DNA of 23,663 nt from Prolixibacteraceae bacterium (GCA_003450125.1 DMFR01000390.1:1-23663); one strand, 5' to 3'; shown: positions 7,697 through 16,657, numbered from the stretch's first letter. The notes: a model not told the origin generated them from the letters alone. Numbers and translations: made by a program.

Positions 7697-8026
7697 CTAT
7701 ATACTTCCCTGCTTGGCTTCCGGATGTTGATAATACACCTTAGCCGTATCGACTACCCGTTTCAAAGAAACGGCACCAGTGAGTGATAAATCTTCAATCT
7801 TCAGATTATCTTTGATGAACTTTACTGAAAACTCTCCGTAAAGCTGCCCTATGGCAGTAGTTAAAAAGTCTGAGGCAAGCATTTCGACATTCAAAAAAGA
7901 CAAAGTGACCATTTGACCCTCAGATAGAGTCGATTTGATTAATTCAAATACCTTCTGCCCATCTTCTGTTTTTACACACGCAGAATCACCCACTGTATCT
8001 ACTATAGATATTGTTGTATTTTCCAT
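7697..8026 (-). CDS. STAS-like domain protein (DUF4325 type)
   Basis: A 109-aa cytoplasmic protein consisting of one STAS-like domain. The recognisable part is EGQMVTLSFLNVEMLASDFLTTAIGQLYGEF (described here in two pieces: the beta-strand VTLSFLNVEML near residues 40-50 and the helix SDFLTTAIGQLYGEF near 52-66), which matches the DUF4325 pattern of a strand, a serine-containing loop and an amphipathic helix. STAS-fold proteins often act as anti-sigma-factor antagonists or regulators of a partner ATPase. DUF4325 proteins are frequently beside a histidine-kinase-like ATPase gene, but no such partner lies next to this one. A promoter candidate lies just upstream. The family call is good; the role is an inference. 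Confidence 0.78.
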   Translation of the reverse strand: MENTTISIVDTVGDSACVKTEDGQKVFELIKSTLSEGQMVTLSFLNVEMLASDFLTTAIGQLYGEFSVKFIKDNLKIEDLSLTGAVSLKRVVDTAKVYYQHPEAKQGSI

Positions 8027-8051
8027 GATGTTTCCTGTTATTAATGAATAC

Positions 8052-8081
8052 TAAAATTAGATCAAGCCTACAATTTTTCAA
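8052..8081 (-). promoter_or_regulatory. Promoter candidate for the DUF4325 gene
   Basis: On the minus strand a TTG (complement of 8079-8081) is followed after 19 bp by TAATTTTA (complement of 8052-8059), one base off the Bacteroidota -7 consensus TAnnTTTG with the expected spacing. Transcription would begin about 20 nt before the ATG at 8026. Confidence 0.45.
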
Positions 8082-8196
8082 GGATAGAACCGCAATAACT
8101 ATGTGTTAAAAATTTGACCAAATATCATTATTTCCAGTATCACTACAAAACAATTCTCTCTGAATTATCTTAAAATTATTGAACTTGCTGGGCGCA

Positions 8197-8301
8197 CCAC
8201 AGGTTTACACCCGTGGCTATTCATATTCAATCCTTTCAGGATTATAACCCTCGGAACCACGAATGCCGTTGAATATGATTAACCATGTATGCAATGCATG
8301 G
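8197..8301. repeat. Multi-hairpin REP-like block
   Basis: Three hairpins occupy the gap between the GH2 and DUF4325 genes. The first is ccacaggt-ttac-acccgtgg (8197-8216, one mismatch). The second is aatcct-ttc-aggatt (8229-8243), and an outer stem tcatattcaa (8221-8230) with its complement at 8269-8278 encloses it. The third is ccatgtatgcaatgcatgg (8283-8301, eight pairs with one wobble). The combination of a cacgggt-type stem followed by ggctattcatattcaa resembles, from memory, interspersed repeats in environmental Bacteroidota. The block ends 28 bp from the GH2 stop at 8329. The rest of the gap (8082-8196) shows nothing. Confidence 0.65.
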
Positions 8302-8328
8302 GAACGCGAAACACCTTAATTCACTTTT

Positions 8329-11163
8329 CTATTTAATCATCAGACCCTTGATCTGGTTAATGCTGAGTTCCACCACTGGATTAAACTTTCCACTGGTCAT
8401 GTATTTCTTCAGACTATAAAGCAATTGATTTGCTTCGGGACGCTGATCCAGATTACTTTGCAGGTCAATACCCGAAACAAGTATCCTGCCTTTACCGACT
8501 TTAGCTTCAAAAATCAGTGCAAGTGGGCGGTTGGTTACCCAATCATCAATCACCCTTACAATGGGTTTCAATTGGGAAGGAAAGTTGGTCAGGTTGATGG
8601 CTGCAGAATGGCTCATGGCGTCCCACCATTGATAATTGCTGTGGTAATCAGTTGGAAAATCAGCAAGGGCAGGATGAGAAGGATTACAAAGGATACCCAA
8701 TGTATTTGGAGCCTGTCCGTGGGTCCAGGCTGTATTCCAGAAAATGCTGGAGAAGCCAATTTTAATATCTCCACCCATTTCTTTTGATAGGCTTCCCTTA
8801 CTAAGATTTAAAAGTACGGCACCTCCATTTGTCAGGAAGTGTTCCGTTTGAGCACTCAGGCTCTGAACTATCTGAATATTCTCTTCTCCTGGAATAGTTG
8901 CTTTGATGGCTGGATACACCCAGAAGTCCCAGGCATTGCTTAATCCATTTACGGTTACTTCAAGCTTTAGGTTTTCAGGTGTAGAAACAGATGACAGTGA
9001 AAAAGAAACAGTTCCCAATTTAAAGCAGTTTCCCAATGGAATATCAGTCTTGGTAAATTTCCCCGATTGAAGAACCTTATCCTTTATATCGGTGATCTTC
9101 CATTCAGGAATGCATGAGCTGATGGGGCCATCACCATAATGCGCTACTTCAACCGGGGCTTCGAAGGTTTCATTGCTGGTATAAACACATTTTTTCAATC
9201 TGGCAAGAGGAACTGTAGAGTTGCAAAAACGCTTGTATTCAGCCGCAGAGATATATCCCTTTTCGCCCCAGAAGGCATCAAGAACACCCACCAAGGCAGT
9301 TCCCTGTCCTGGGAAATCATGCAGGTCGAGCAGTTGGAATCCACCAAAATCCTTGGTGCGCAAAGCGGCTTCAATATCGGCCTTGTAACAAAGGGCCTGA
9401 AGTTTCCCGGAGGCCAAAAGAAAGCTGTCGGCCAGTTGCTCCATACCATGGTCTTTCAATGTTTCCTGAAACAATTCAAAGTTACGTGCACGCATGACAC
9501 CAGTGTACCTGGCAATCTCCTTGAAGTTGGGATAAACACACCACTGCCCTATTTCATGGCTGATTACCGGCTGCGGATACTTGGAATTGAAGGCCGACCA
9601 GTCATAATCTGTACGAGGGGCTTGCCCATTAATGATGCTTTTAAATTCCTGCCCCCAGCCCTGGATACGCGGATCAGGGGTACTGAGGTAATCACTTTCA
9701 GCAACCAGAGGCCAGCCGGATGCAGTGGTATAAATGCGGCGATTGTCCTTGTTTTTCCAGTATTTTACAAACTCAGTCAGGAAAGGCACATGGTTCGCCC
9801 CTGCCGGTTCATTGCCATAAGCCATCATGCAGAAGGAAGGGTGATTGCCATAAGCTTCCACCATACGCTCACTCTCTTCATAAAGGTATTGATCAAAGGG
9901 CTTTCCATCACCAATAGTAGTGGATCCATTGGCCCATGAAGAACATTCCACATGGAGATAAAACCCCGTTTGATCGGCAGCCTCAAAAGCCGCATTGGGA
10001 GGGCACCAGGAATGGAAACGCATGTGGTTCAATCCATGGGCACGACAAATGTTAAAAATACGCAGCCACTCTTCCTTGTCCGTTGGAGGATAGCCTGTCT
10101 TGGGGAAAATGGCACATTCCAATGTTCCACGAAGGAAAGCAGGCTGACCGTTAATCAGAAGCTGCCTGCCAACTGCTTTAAATTCCCTCATTCCAAAGGA
10201 GGTAGACAAAACATCAGTTTGCCCGGATGTTTTATCTTTTAAACTGGCTTGCAGGGTATAAGTATCTGGATGAAATTCATTCCACAATTTCAGTTCATTG
10301 CCCATTGAAAAGGTCACATCCACTTCATTGTCTCCATCATTCAATTCAAAGGTCTTGGATTCATTGTTGGATGTTCCCTTCACTGAAAGATCCAGATTCA
10401 CAGAGGTGGGTTTCCCCGTTGGGTTCTGAACCTTTACCTTGACGGCTATCTTTTTATTCTGAACATCGGGAAAGATCTGCATACTTCGTATATTTACCAG
10501 TGGGCGGGCTTCGAGGTACAACTGGCCCACCATCCCATTCCAATTGCCCTGGGTATGGTCTGAAATACTATGGGAATTATTACCCGGATCAATATCCTTT
10601 ACCCGGTTGTCAATGCACAAGGTCAATAGGTGCTTTCCGGGAGTCAGTATACGGGTCAGATCATACTGATGGGGCGTTCCCAATGAATTGCGCATTCCTA
10701 TTTTCTTACTGTCCACCCACAAATTGCTTTCCCAATGGCAGCGTTCAAGAAAAAGGCCGACAAACTGACCGTTCCAGCTCTCCGGTATAGTTACTTCCTT
10801 TTGGTACCAGGCAGCCCCTTTGTAATATTTAACAGGCTGCAGCCAGAAGGGAATCTTGATGTTTCCCGGTTCACGGAACTTGGCATATTCCGGCTTGGTA
10901 TAAAATGAACTGTCCACTATATCTCCCATCCATGGAGTTTTAAGACTAATATCATCGCCTATACCGTTGGAGGTCAGCGAACCGGGTAAGCTTAAAGTAT
11001 CCCTTAAAACCTGGTTAAACCAACTTTCTGCAACGCCTTTGTCCGCAGGGTCCATCGCATATTGCCATGTTCCTGAAAGGTCGATCTTCTGTAGGAATGC
11101 CGATTGTTGGCAGGATACAAACAGGATTGTAAGCAAAGCGAGAAGGACAAGCGAATGTCTCAT
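8329..11163 (-). CDS. Glycoside hydrolase family 2 lipoprotein (beta-galactosidase/glucuronidase-like)
   Basis: A large exo-acting glycosidase, probably anchored in a membrane facing the periplasm or cell surface. I start at the ATG at 11163 because it begins a textbook lipoprotein signal (MRHSLVLLALLTILFVSC); the frame continues 11 codons further to an ATG at 11196. Numbered from 11196, a jelly-roll sugar-binding domain (about 40-230, WYQKEVTIPESW, LFLERCHWESNLWVD), an immunoglobulin-like domain (about 235-335) and a TIM barrel (about 340-640, INGQPAFLRG) follow. The acid/base candidate is Glu463 in AYGNEPAG and the nucleophile candidate Glu548 in SHEIGQW. A C-terminal region of about 300 residues has no clear counterpart in the classic LacZ. 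Substrate is undetermined; no SusC/SusD pair is adjacent, so this is not a typical polysaccharide utilisation locus. Confidence 0.92.
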   Translation of the reverse strand: MRHSLVLLALLTILFVSCQQSAFLQKIDLSGTWQYAMDPADKGVAESWFNQVLRDTLSLPGSLTSNGIGDDISLKTPWMGDIVDSSFYTKPEYAKFREPGNIKIPFWLQPVKYYKGAAWYQKEVTIPESWNGQFVGLFLERCHWESNLWVDSKKIGMRNSLGTPHQYDLTRILTPGKHLLTLCIDNRVKDIDPGNNSHSISDHTQGNWNGMVGQLYLEARPLVNIRSMQIFPDVQNKKIAVKVKVQNPTGKPTSVNLDLSVKGTSNNESKTFELNDGDNEVDVTFSMGNELKLWNEFHPDTYTLQASLKDKTSGQTDVLSTSFGMREFKAVGRQLLINGQPAFLRGTLECAIFPKTGYPPTDKEEWLRIFNICRAHGLNHMRFHSWCPPNAAFEAADQTGFYLHVECSSWANGSTTIGDGKPFDQYLYEESERMVEAYGNHPSFCMMAYGNEPAGANHVPFLTEFVKYWKNKDNRRIYTTASGWPLVAESDYLSTPDPRIQGWGQEFKSIINGQAPRTDYDWSAFNSKYPQPVISHEIGQWCVYPNFKEIARYTGVMRARNFELFQETLKDHGMEQLADSFLLASGKLQALCYKADIEAALRTKDFGGFQLLDLHDFPGQGTALVGVLDAFWGEKGYISAAEYKRFCNSTVPLARLKKCVYTSNETFEAPVEVAHYGDGPISSCIPEWKITDIKDKVLQSGKFTKTDIPLGNCFKLGTVSFSLSSVSTPENLKLEVTVNGLSNAWDFWVYPAIKATIPGEENIQIVQSLSAQTEHFLTNGGAVLLNLSKGSLSKEMGGDIKIGFSSIFWNTAWTHGQAPNTLGILCNPSHPALADFPTDYHSNYQWWDAMSHSAAINLTNFPSQLKPIVRVIDDWVTNRPLALIFEAKVGKGRILVSGIDLQSNLDQRPEANQLLYSLKKYMTSGKFNPVVELSINQIKGLMIK

Positions 11164-11381
11164 AAGTTTGGAGGTAGTTATTGATCTGTTGGCCATTTTC
11201 TAATATTTAACTTGTTAACTTGTATTTAGTTGGCTATTGGCTCGGGGAAGGCATCAGGGAAATCTTCCGTGTAACAAAACATTTCGATCAGCAAAACATA
11301 CGTTACTTTATAAACAGGAAGTTCGTCGTAAATTGCCATTGTATCAAAAAAAACCGACCGCCAAAGATGGTTAAGCAGTAA

Positions 11382-11413
11382 AAATAGTCTATAAATCAAA
11401 TAGCCTATAAATC
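11382..11413. repeat. 16-bp tandem duplication over a stop codon
   Basis: The sequence aaatagtctataaatc (11382-11397) is followed immediately by aaatagcctataaatc (11398-11413), one mismatch. The second copy covers the stop codon and last codons of the FISUMP gene, so the tail of that gene is duplicated just past its end. The rest of the 241-bp gap to the GH2 gene holds no other feature apart from a doubled ttaacttg word near 11207-11221. Confidence 0.7.
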
Positions 11414-12469
11414 TTTAACACAACGAACTGAAAAGCCGCAACCCTTGAAGTTGCCGTCTCTGGACAGGCTACCGCTATCGTAGTTCATATACCGGTCCCA
11501 GGCCCTGACATTATCGTTCTCGTCAGAGCTCCACCAGTAAGCGAAGGTGCCAAAGACGGTGTATTTTCCATAGTCGTACCGAAAGCCACCCGGAAGGGCT
11601 GTAAAGCCAGTTGTGTTATTTTTTGTCAAATCGTTGCCTGCTGCGCCAGCTATAGTTGAGGAAGCCCAGTCGGTAGTAGAAGCCAAAGCTTTGTCTACGG
11701 AGCCAGAAGTACCAAGATTGGCAGATACGTAGTTTTTGAGAGTGGTCCACTCAGCATCTGAAGCTACATGCCAACCAGTAGGGGCAATGTTTCGGCTGTC
11801 GGCAACGGCAAACCAATTGTAAAGTTTGCCATATTTAGTGCCAATGACAGCATCGTTGTTGTAATTGCAACACGCTCCGGTTGTAAGGTTGCCCCATGAT
11901 GTGCTATCGGTAACATTGGGTATTGGGCTACCATCGCGGTACTTGGTCGTCTTCAGGTTTTCGACCATCCAAACCTGAGTACCTAGAATTATCGTTTGAT
12001 AAACATTTCCGTCAATGTCAGTAACCGTACCTGCACTACCTCCCGGTTTTGTTGTAAACGACATCGCGTCACCATAACCAGTACCGACACTGGTTGTAAC
12101 ATAAGCACGTACGGAATAGGTGGTGCCATTTACCCCAGTTGACAAACCAGTTAAAGTACTGACATAAGTGCCAACCCCCACTCCATCGGTAGTCTTGCTG
12201 TCGGCTATGGTTGGTGTTGTGCCGGTACTCCAACAAACCCCGCTGGCTATTATTGGCGAACCACCATTAGAAATTATTGTACCCCCGCTGCTTGCCGTGC
12301 TTGATGTGATATTCGTTACTTCTGATGTTGTCAGCACTGGCATTGTAGCTGTTGTCGACACGGGCACTGGGGCTGTTGGGTCACCACTTTTAGTGCAACT
12401 GCTTGTAAACAATAAAAACGCTCCGATTAATAGCATGGAGTAATTCAGATTTCGAAAGGTTAATTTCAT
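11405..12469 (-). CDS. FISUMP-domain lipoprotein
   Basis: A 354-aa exported lipoprotein. The signal peptide ends in the lipobox FTSSC with Cys25, followed by a Ser/Thr/Pro-rich linker. Residues about 40-140 form a fibronectin-III-like repeat common in Bacteroidota surface proteins (TSSTASSGGTIISNGG, GVCWSTGTTPT, TYSVRAYVTTSVGTGYGD). From about 148 to the end is the Fibrobacter succinogenes major paralogous domain, with the diagnostic phrases DIDGNVYQTIILGTQVWM, ENLKTTKYRDGSPI, GWHVASDAEWTTL, WWSSDEND and the closing SVRCVKD. The function of the domain is not firmly known; it is usual in cell-surface proteins. It is transcribed divergently from the EF-G paralogue and has its own promoter candidate. 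Confidence 0.93.
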   Translation of the reverse strand: MKLTFRNLNYSMLLIGAFLLFTSSCTKSGDPTAPVPVSTTATMPVLTTSEVTNITSSTASSGGTIISNGGSPIIASGVCWSTGTTPTIADSKTTDGVGVGTYVSTLTGLSTGVNGTTYSVRAYVTTSVGTGYGDAMSFTTKPGGSAGTVTDIDGNVYQTIILGTQVWMVENLKTTKYRDGSPIPNVTDSTSWGNLTTGACCNYNNDAVIGTKYGKLYNWFAVADSRNIAPTGWHVASDAEWTTLKNYVSANLGTSGSVDKALASTTDWASSTIAGAAGNDLTKNNTTGFTALPGGFRYDYGKYTVFGTFAYWWSSDENDNVRAWDRYMNYDSGSLSRDGNFKGCGFSVRCVKDL

Positions 12470-12598
12470 GTCAATCTAATTTAAGATACTAATAATAAGT
12501 TAATTGTAAATGCTGTTTGGTTTTGGTGAGCAGTTGCATTGTAGGGCAATCTGCATATTCGTTAATTTTTTTTACACTAATCCATTCATTTACAGAAC

Positions 12599-12627
12599 CA
12601 AAGGTATATATTAAAACCATAATACAA
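12599..12627 (-). promoter_or_regulatory. Promoter candidate for the FISUMP gene
   Basis: On the minus strand TACCTTTG (complement of 12599-12606) matches the Bacteroidota -7 consensus TAnnTTTG exactly. A TTG (complement of 12625-12627) lies 18 bp upstream as the -33 element. The implied 5' leader is about 120 nt. The divergent gap 12470-13021 otherwise holds AT-rich sequence with no gene. Confidence 0.5.
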
Positions 12628-12920
12628 AAGTATGTACGATAAAATTCCTTTTGTAGTGTTTCTACATGATTTCATACCATTGCTGAAGGAATGTTTTCGA
12701 TCAACTTGTGTTATGGTTATTCCGCCAATAAGCAGGTTTGGCAATAAAAATCTAAAAAAACCTATTATAAAACATGTTATTTATCTACAAATCTCGATAT
12801 GAGAACTTTACAATCATAAGCCAGGAAGCCCTATATAAGACAATACACTGATATTCTTATCATTTAATAATTGGCAAAAACTCCTGTTTCATTAGCATTT
12901 TCAAGTAAAGTGTATGCATG

Positions 12921-12950
12921 TTGGTTGTTAATTAATTATTACTAATTTTG
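12921..12950 (+). promoter_or_regulatory. Promoter candidate for the EF-G paralogue
   Basis: TTG at 12921-12923, a 19-bp spacer and TAATTTTG at 12943-12950 match both boxes of the Bacteroidota housekeeping promoter. A start near 12957 would give a 5' leader of about 65 nt before the ATG at 13022. Confidence 0.55.
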
Positions 12951-13021
12951 GTCGTCTCTGTTGATTATCGTGTCATAAAGTTGATAAGGAATAATTTGTA
13001 AACCAATATAACTATCTTAAT

Positions 13022-15178
13022 ATGAAAGTCTATAAAACAGATGAGATTCGCAACATTACACTGATTGGTAATGCTGGCAGTGGGAAAACCACCCTCGCAG
13101 AGGCTATGCTTTTGGAGGGTGGAGTAATTAACCGCAGAGGGGATGTGGCAAGTAAGAATACGGTGTCCGACTACCATCTGATTGAGCAGGAATACGGCAA
13201 TTCCGTGTTTTCTTCGCTCATGTACACTGAAGTGAACGGCAAGAAGATCAACATTCTGGATACTCCCGGGATGGATGATTTCTGTGGCGGAGTGGTTTCT
13301 TCCCTCCAGGTAGCAGCCCTTGGGCTGATGGTCGTAGATGCCTCAACAGGTATTGGCGCAGGTACAGAATCAGCTTTCCGTCATGCAGAAGCGGCCAATG
13401 CAAAGGTGATTTTTGTCCTCAATCACCTGGACAATGAAAATGCCAATTACGACCGCGACATTGAATTGCTCAAAGGAAAGTTTGGCAATAAAGTGACAAT
13501 TGTACAGTATCCCGTTGAAACGGGCATGGGCTTTAACTCCATTGTTGATGTGCTGAAAATGAAAATGTACAAGTACGGTCCTGATGGAGGAAAGCCGCAA
13601 ATACTTGACATTCCTGCCTCAGAAAGAGAACGTGCCGATGCCCTGCACAACGAACTGGCTGAAATGGCTGCTGAAAATGAAGAATCACTGATGGAACTCT
13701 ATTTCGAACAGGGAGAACTGTCTGAAGACGATATGCGCAGAGGAATGAGAATCGGGATGACCAAACGTGATTTGTTCCCCGTTTTCTGCGTTTCTGCAAA
13801 GAAAAACATGGGAGTTGGACGTTTACTCGAATTCGTGTGTAACATCGCTCCTGCCCCATCACAGGTCCCCATGAGAGAAGTCATTGAGGGAACCCCAGTC
13901 GTGATGGATGAAAAAAGCCCTACTTCACTGTTCGTTTTCAAGACAGCCCTCGAACCCCACGTAGGGGAAGTGACCTATTTCAAGGTCATGTCTGGGAAAG
14001 TCACGGAAGGAAAAGATTTGCACAATACCTTTAACAACGGAAAAGAAAGACTTTCACAGCTTTTTGTGACTGCCGGAAAGAACCGCACCCCTGTTACCGA
14101 ATTGGTAGCCGGTGATATTGGCTGTACCGTAAAACTGAAAGATACCAAATTCAACCAGACCCTTTGCGACAAGGACATGGATTTGAAATATGCCCCCATT
14201 GTATTTCCTGAACCCAAATTCAGGGTGGCTGTTAAAGCAGTTTCAGAAACCGATGATGAAAAGGTGGGTGAAATCCTGCACAAGGTAAAAGAGGAAGATC
14301 CAACTTACCTTGTCAGATATTCAAAAGAATTAAAACAACTGATCGTCGAAGGGCAGGGAGAATACCACCTGAACACCTTAAAATGGTACTTTGACCACAT
14401 TCATAAAATTGCCATTGAATTCAAGGCTCCCAAGATCCCTTACCGCGAAACCATTACCAAGTTTGCACAGGCTGATTACCGCCACAAGAAGCAATCCGGT
14501 GGCTCTGGTCAGTTTGGGGAGGTTCACATGATCATCGAGCCATTCGAAGAAGGAAGTACTCCCAAAAACATGTTTGTGTACAACGGAAAGGAAATGAAGA
14601 TTTCTGTACGCGATACCCAGGAAACTCCACTGCCATGGGGTGGAAAACTTGTTTTCCACAACTGTATCGTGGGAGGTTCAATCGACACCCGCTTCCTGCC
14701 TGCCATCCTGAAAGGGATCATGGAAAAAATGGAAGAAGGACCGCTTACAGGATCTTATGCCCGCGATATCCGTGTTTATATCTATGACGGAAAGATGCAC
14801 CCGGTTGACTCTAATGAAATCTCCTTCCGTCTGGCAGGTCGTAATGCATTCAGCACTGCCTTCAGGAATGCAGGCCCAAAGATCCTTGAGCCAATCTATG
14901 ATTTGGATGTATGGGTTCAGGGCGAACGTATGGGTGATGTAATGAGTGACTTACAAGGTCGCCGCGCATTGATCATGGGTATGGGAAGTGAGAAAGGCTA
15001 CGAAAAGATAACGGCCCGTGTTCCGCTGAAAGAAATGAACAAATACTCTACTTCACTGAGTTCTTTGACAGGCGGACGTGGTGTATTCAACATGAAGTTC
15101 GCTGCATACGAAAAAGTGCCTCAGGAAGTACAGGATGAACTTCTGGCAGCTTATGCATCGGAAGAAAAAGAAGAATAA
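13022..15178 (+). CDS. Elongation factor G paralogue (EF-G2-like)
   Basis: A 718-aa translational GTPase-fold protein with all EF-G domains: G domain (1-280), domain II (about 300-390), domain III (about 400-480), domain IV (from IPYRETITK to about 600) and domain V (LEPIYDLDVWVQGERMGDVM onward). The G domain deviates from canonical EF-G. The P-loop is GNAGSGKTT (16-24) instead of the AHIDAGKTT type, the G3 motif is DTPGMDDF with Met84 where catalytic His stands in DTPGHVDF, the RGIT switch-I motif is YGNS, and G4 is NHLD rather than NKMD. Bacteroidota carry such a second EF-G; the Bacteroides thetaiotaomicron one is, as I recall, reported to support translocation without GTPase activity during starvation. 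That function is inferred here by similarity. It has its own promoter candidate and a strong terminator, so it is monocistronic, and it is not in the usual str operon with rpsL, rpsG and tuf. Confidence 0.93.
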   Translation: MKVYKTDEIRNITLIGNAGSGKTTLAEAMLLEGGVINRRGDVASKNTVSDYHLIEQEYGNSVFSSLMYTEVNGKKINILDTPGMDDFCGGVVSSLQVAALGLMVVDASTGIGAGTESAFRHAEAANAKVIFVLNHLDNENANYDRDIELLKGKFGNKVTIVQYPVETGMGFNSIVDVLKMKMYKYGPDGGKPQILDIPASERERADALHNELAEMAAENEESLMELYFEQGELSEDDMRRGMRIGMTKRDLFPVFCVSAKKNMGVGRLLEFVCNIAPAPSQVPMREVIEGTPVVMDEKSPTSLFVFKTALEPHVGEVTYFKVMSGKVTEGKDLHNTFNNGKERLSQLFVTAGKNRTPVTELVAGDIGCTVKLKDTKFNQTLCDKDMDLKYAPIVFPEPKFRVAVKAVSETDDEKVGEILHKVKEEDPTYLVRYSKELKQLIVEGQGEYHLNTLKWYFDHIHKIAIEFKAPKIPYRETITKFAQADYRHKKQSGGSGQFGEVHMIIEPFEEGSTPKNMFVYNGKEMKISVRDTQETPLPWGGKLVFHNCIVGGSIDTRFLPAILKGIMEKMEEGPLTGSYARDIRVYIYDGKMHPVDSNEISFRLAGRNAFSTAFRNAGPKILEPIYDLDVWVQGERMGDVMSDLQGRRALIMGMGSEKGYEKITARVPLKEMNKYSTSLSSLTGGRGVFNMKFAAYEKVPQEVQDELLAAYASEEKEE

Positions 15179-15219
15179 TGACCAATATTACCTTATCAAA
15201 TCAATAATTTCAAATGCAG

Positions 15220-15250
15220 AAAACCCGGGTAAGCCACCCGGGTTTTTCTT
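15220..15250 (+). terminator. Intrinsic terminator of the EF-G paralogue
   Basis: An 11-bp perfect stem, aaaacccgggt (15220-15230) with acccgggtttt (15236-15246), surrounds the loop aagcc and runs into a T-rich tail. It lies 42 bp past the EF-G stop. The symmetric A and T flanks mean that it could also serve the convergent gene to the right. Confidence 0.88.
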
Positions 15251-15257
15251 ATTTTAT

Positions 15258-15312
15258 TGGCTTTTTGCTGCTAGCTTCTTGCTTCCTGTTGCCAGCCAGT
15301 AGCCAAAAGCCA
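15258..15312. repeat. Degenerate ggct/agcc word palindrome
   Basis: The stretch tggctttttgctgctagct (15258-15276) pairs imperfectly, with one gap, with agccagtagccaaaagcca (15294-15312). The whole region is made of ggct, gctg, agcc and cagc words. It sits between the EF-G terminator and the stop of the convergent gene at 15329, so it may act as a terminator for that minus-strand gene or be a passive word-repeat element. Confidence 0.5.
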
Positions 15313-15328
15313 GCAGCCAGTATGGTCA

Positions 15329-16657
15329 CTACTGCCCCCTGAACAGGTGGACAAATCCGGTTTTGTGGCGCTTTTTGTCATCCCGGCCCGTTCCTTCCAC
15401 CACGTAATAATAAACCCCCGGTACAGCCATCTTGCCTCCCACTTTACCATCCCATATCGATTTAGGGTCTGAGGCCAGGGTAGGGCCAAATCCCTCTACA
15501 TCGTTGCTCTCCCACACATGGACTATTTTTCCCCAACGATTAAAGATGGAGATCTTAACGGTCTTCATGGAGAAAAACCGAATCGTAAAATTCTGATTGG
15601 CCTCATCGCCATTGGGGGTAAAGAAATTAGGCGCCTCCACAAAAGAAGTATCAATATCAATGATATTGTCAATGTAAACGGTATCAAAACAAGTGGTGAA
15701 ATCGGATTTCTTCTGTGAAACCAGCTTGACCTTATACTTTCCAGGCCTTTCAAAGACGTAAATGGGACTGTCGGAATAAATTTTTTCCATGATACTGTCA
15801 ATGACGGCACCAGGGTTGGCATCAGATTCCTTTTTGATCTCCCCCAGGTCCCTGAAAATAAACCATTGGTATTTACCAGGATCGCCGTTCTCGGAGGTAT
15901 TGGTAAAAACTACCGATAAAGGCGCTTCCCTTTTGGTGGGATGGCTCTTGGTCTGGTCTTCCAGCACATAAGTAAACGAAGCCTTGGTCACTATGGAAAT
16001 ATACCGGACCACTGATTCGGAAGTACAGTTAAACCGGTCGGAAACCGTTAAAGTATAGTCTGTATCCTTTGTTGGCGGCTCGAAAACCTGGGGCGTCAGT
16101 ACACTGCTGACAGTTGTAGCGCCTGAAGTCCATTTCACCTGTATGGCCTTGTTGAGTTGTTTGGCCTGTCCGTTGGTCAGATCGATGTAAGCAAATGTGG
16201 GCGAATCAAAAGTCCCCTTCAGGGTAAATGATTTACAATCCGAATTGGTAATTTCAGAGCTCGTTTCGATGTAGTTGTTAAAGACCCATGCCGTATAGGT
16301 AGTTAAGCCTGAAGTGCCTGTAATATTTACCCGATAGGCCCCATCCGACAGGTTGGAAATGGTCGATGTACTACCGCCCGACTGATCGTTCAAAAAAAGA
16401 TCGAAGCTTGCTGATGATGCATTGTACTTCTGCCATTGGAAGCTGGCCGGCTGTCCGTCGGGTGAAGTCGCCGTTAACGAAGCCTTTGTTTCTCCCTTTT
16501 GTCCGCAAAATACATAAATGTTATCCTGCTTGCCCCCCGAGTATTCGGTAGGGACAACGGCATTGGCAACCGATGAAATCTGGGCCATCCCCAATGATGG
16601 CAACAGCGCCAAAAGGGTCAAAAATGTTAATCCGGCAACTATTTTGTGAATCTTCAT
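15329..16657 (-). CDS. T9SS type B sorting-domain protein with PKD-like domain
   Basis: A 442-aa secreted protein. A Sec signal peptide (about 1-25, ending LGMAQ) leads into Ig-like regions (about 30-225) and a PKD-like domain (about 228-330, PLSVVFTNTSENGDPGKYQW, FERPGKYKVKLVS). The last 95 residues are the gliding-motility-associated C-terminal domain: FFTPNGDEANQNFTIRF (346-361), ISIFNRWGKIVH (369-380), IWDGKVGGK and VPGVYYYVVEG. In Bacteroidota this tail directs export through the type IX secretion system and attachment outside the cell. The passenger is short and non-enzymatic, so a structural or adhesive role is likely. The gene converges on the EF-G paralogue and is separated from the aldo/keto reductase gene by a 482-bp gap with a long inverted repeat. 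Confidence 0.92.
   Translation of the reverse strand: MKIHKIVAGLTFLTLLALLPSLGMAQISSVANAVVPTEYSGGKQDNIYVFCGQKGETKASLTATSPDGQPASFQWQKYNASSASFDLFLNDQSGGSTSTISNLSDGAYRVNITGTSGLTTYTAWVFNNYIETSSEITNSDCKSFTLKGTFDSPTFAYIDLTNGQAKQLNKAIQVKWTSGATTVSSVLTPQVFEPPTKDTDYTLTVSDRFNCTSESVVRYISIVTKASFTYVLEDQTKSHPTKREAPLSVVFTNTSENGDPGKYQWFIFRDLGEIKKESDANPGAVIDSIMEKIYSDSPIYVFERPGKYKVKLVSQKKSDFTTCFDTVYIDNIIDIDTSFVEAPNFFTPNGDEANQNFTIRFFSMKTVKISIFNRWGKIVHVWESNDVEGFGPTLASDPKSIWDGKVGGKMAVPGVYYYVVEGTGRDDKKRHKTGFVHLFRGQ

Noticed and set aside
9139..9939. A 266-codon plus-strand frame inside the GH2 gene.
   Set aside because: It lies opposite the conserved TIM barrel with both catalytic Glu residues, so it is a shadow frame.
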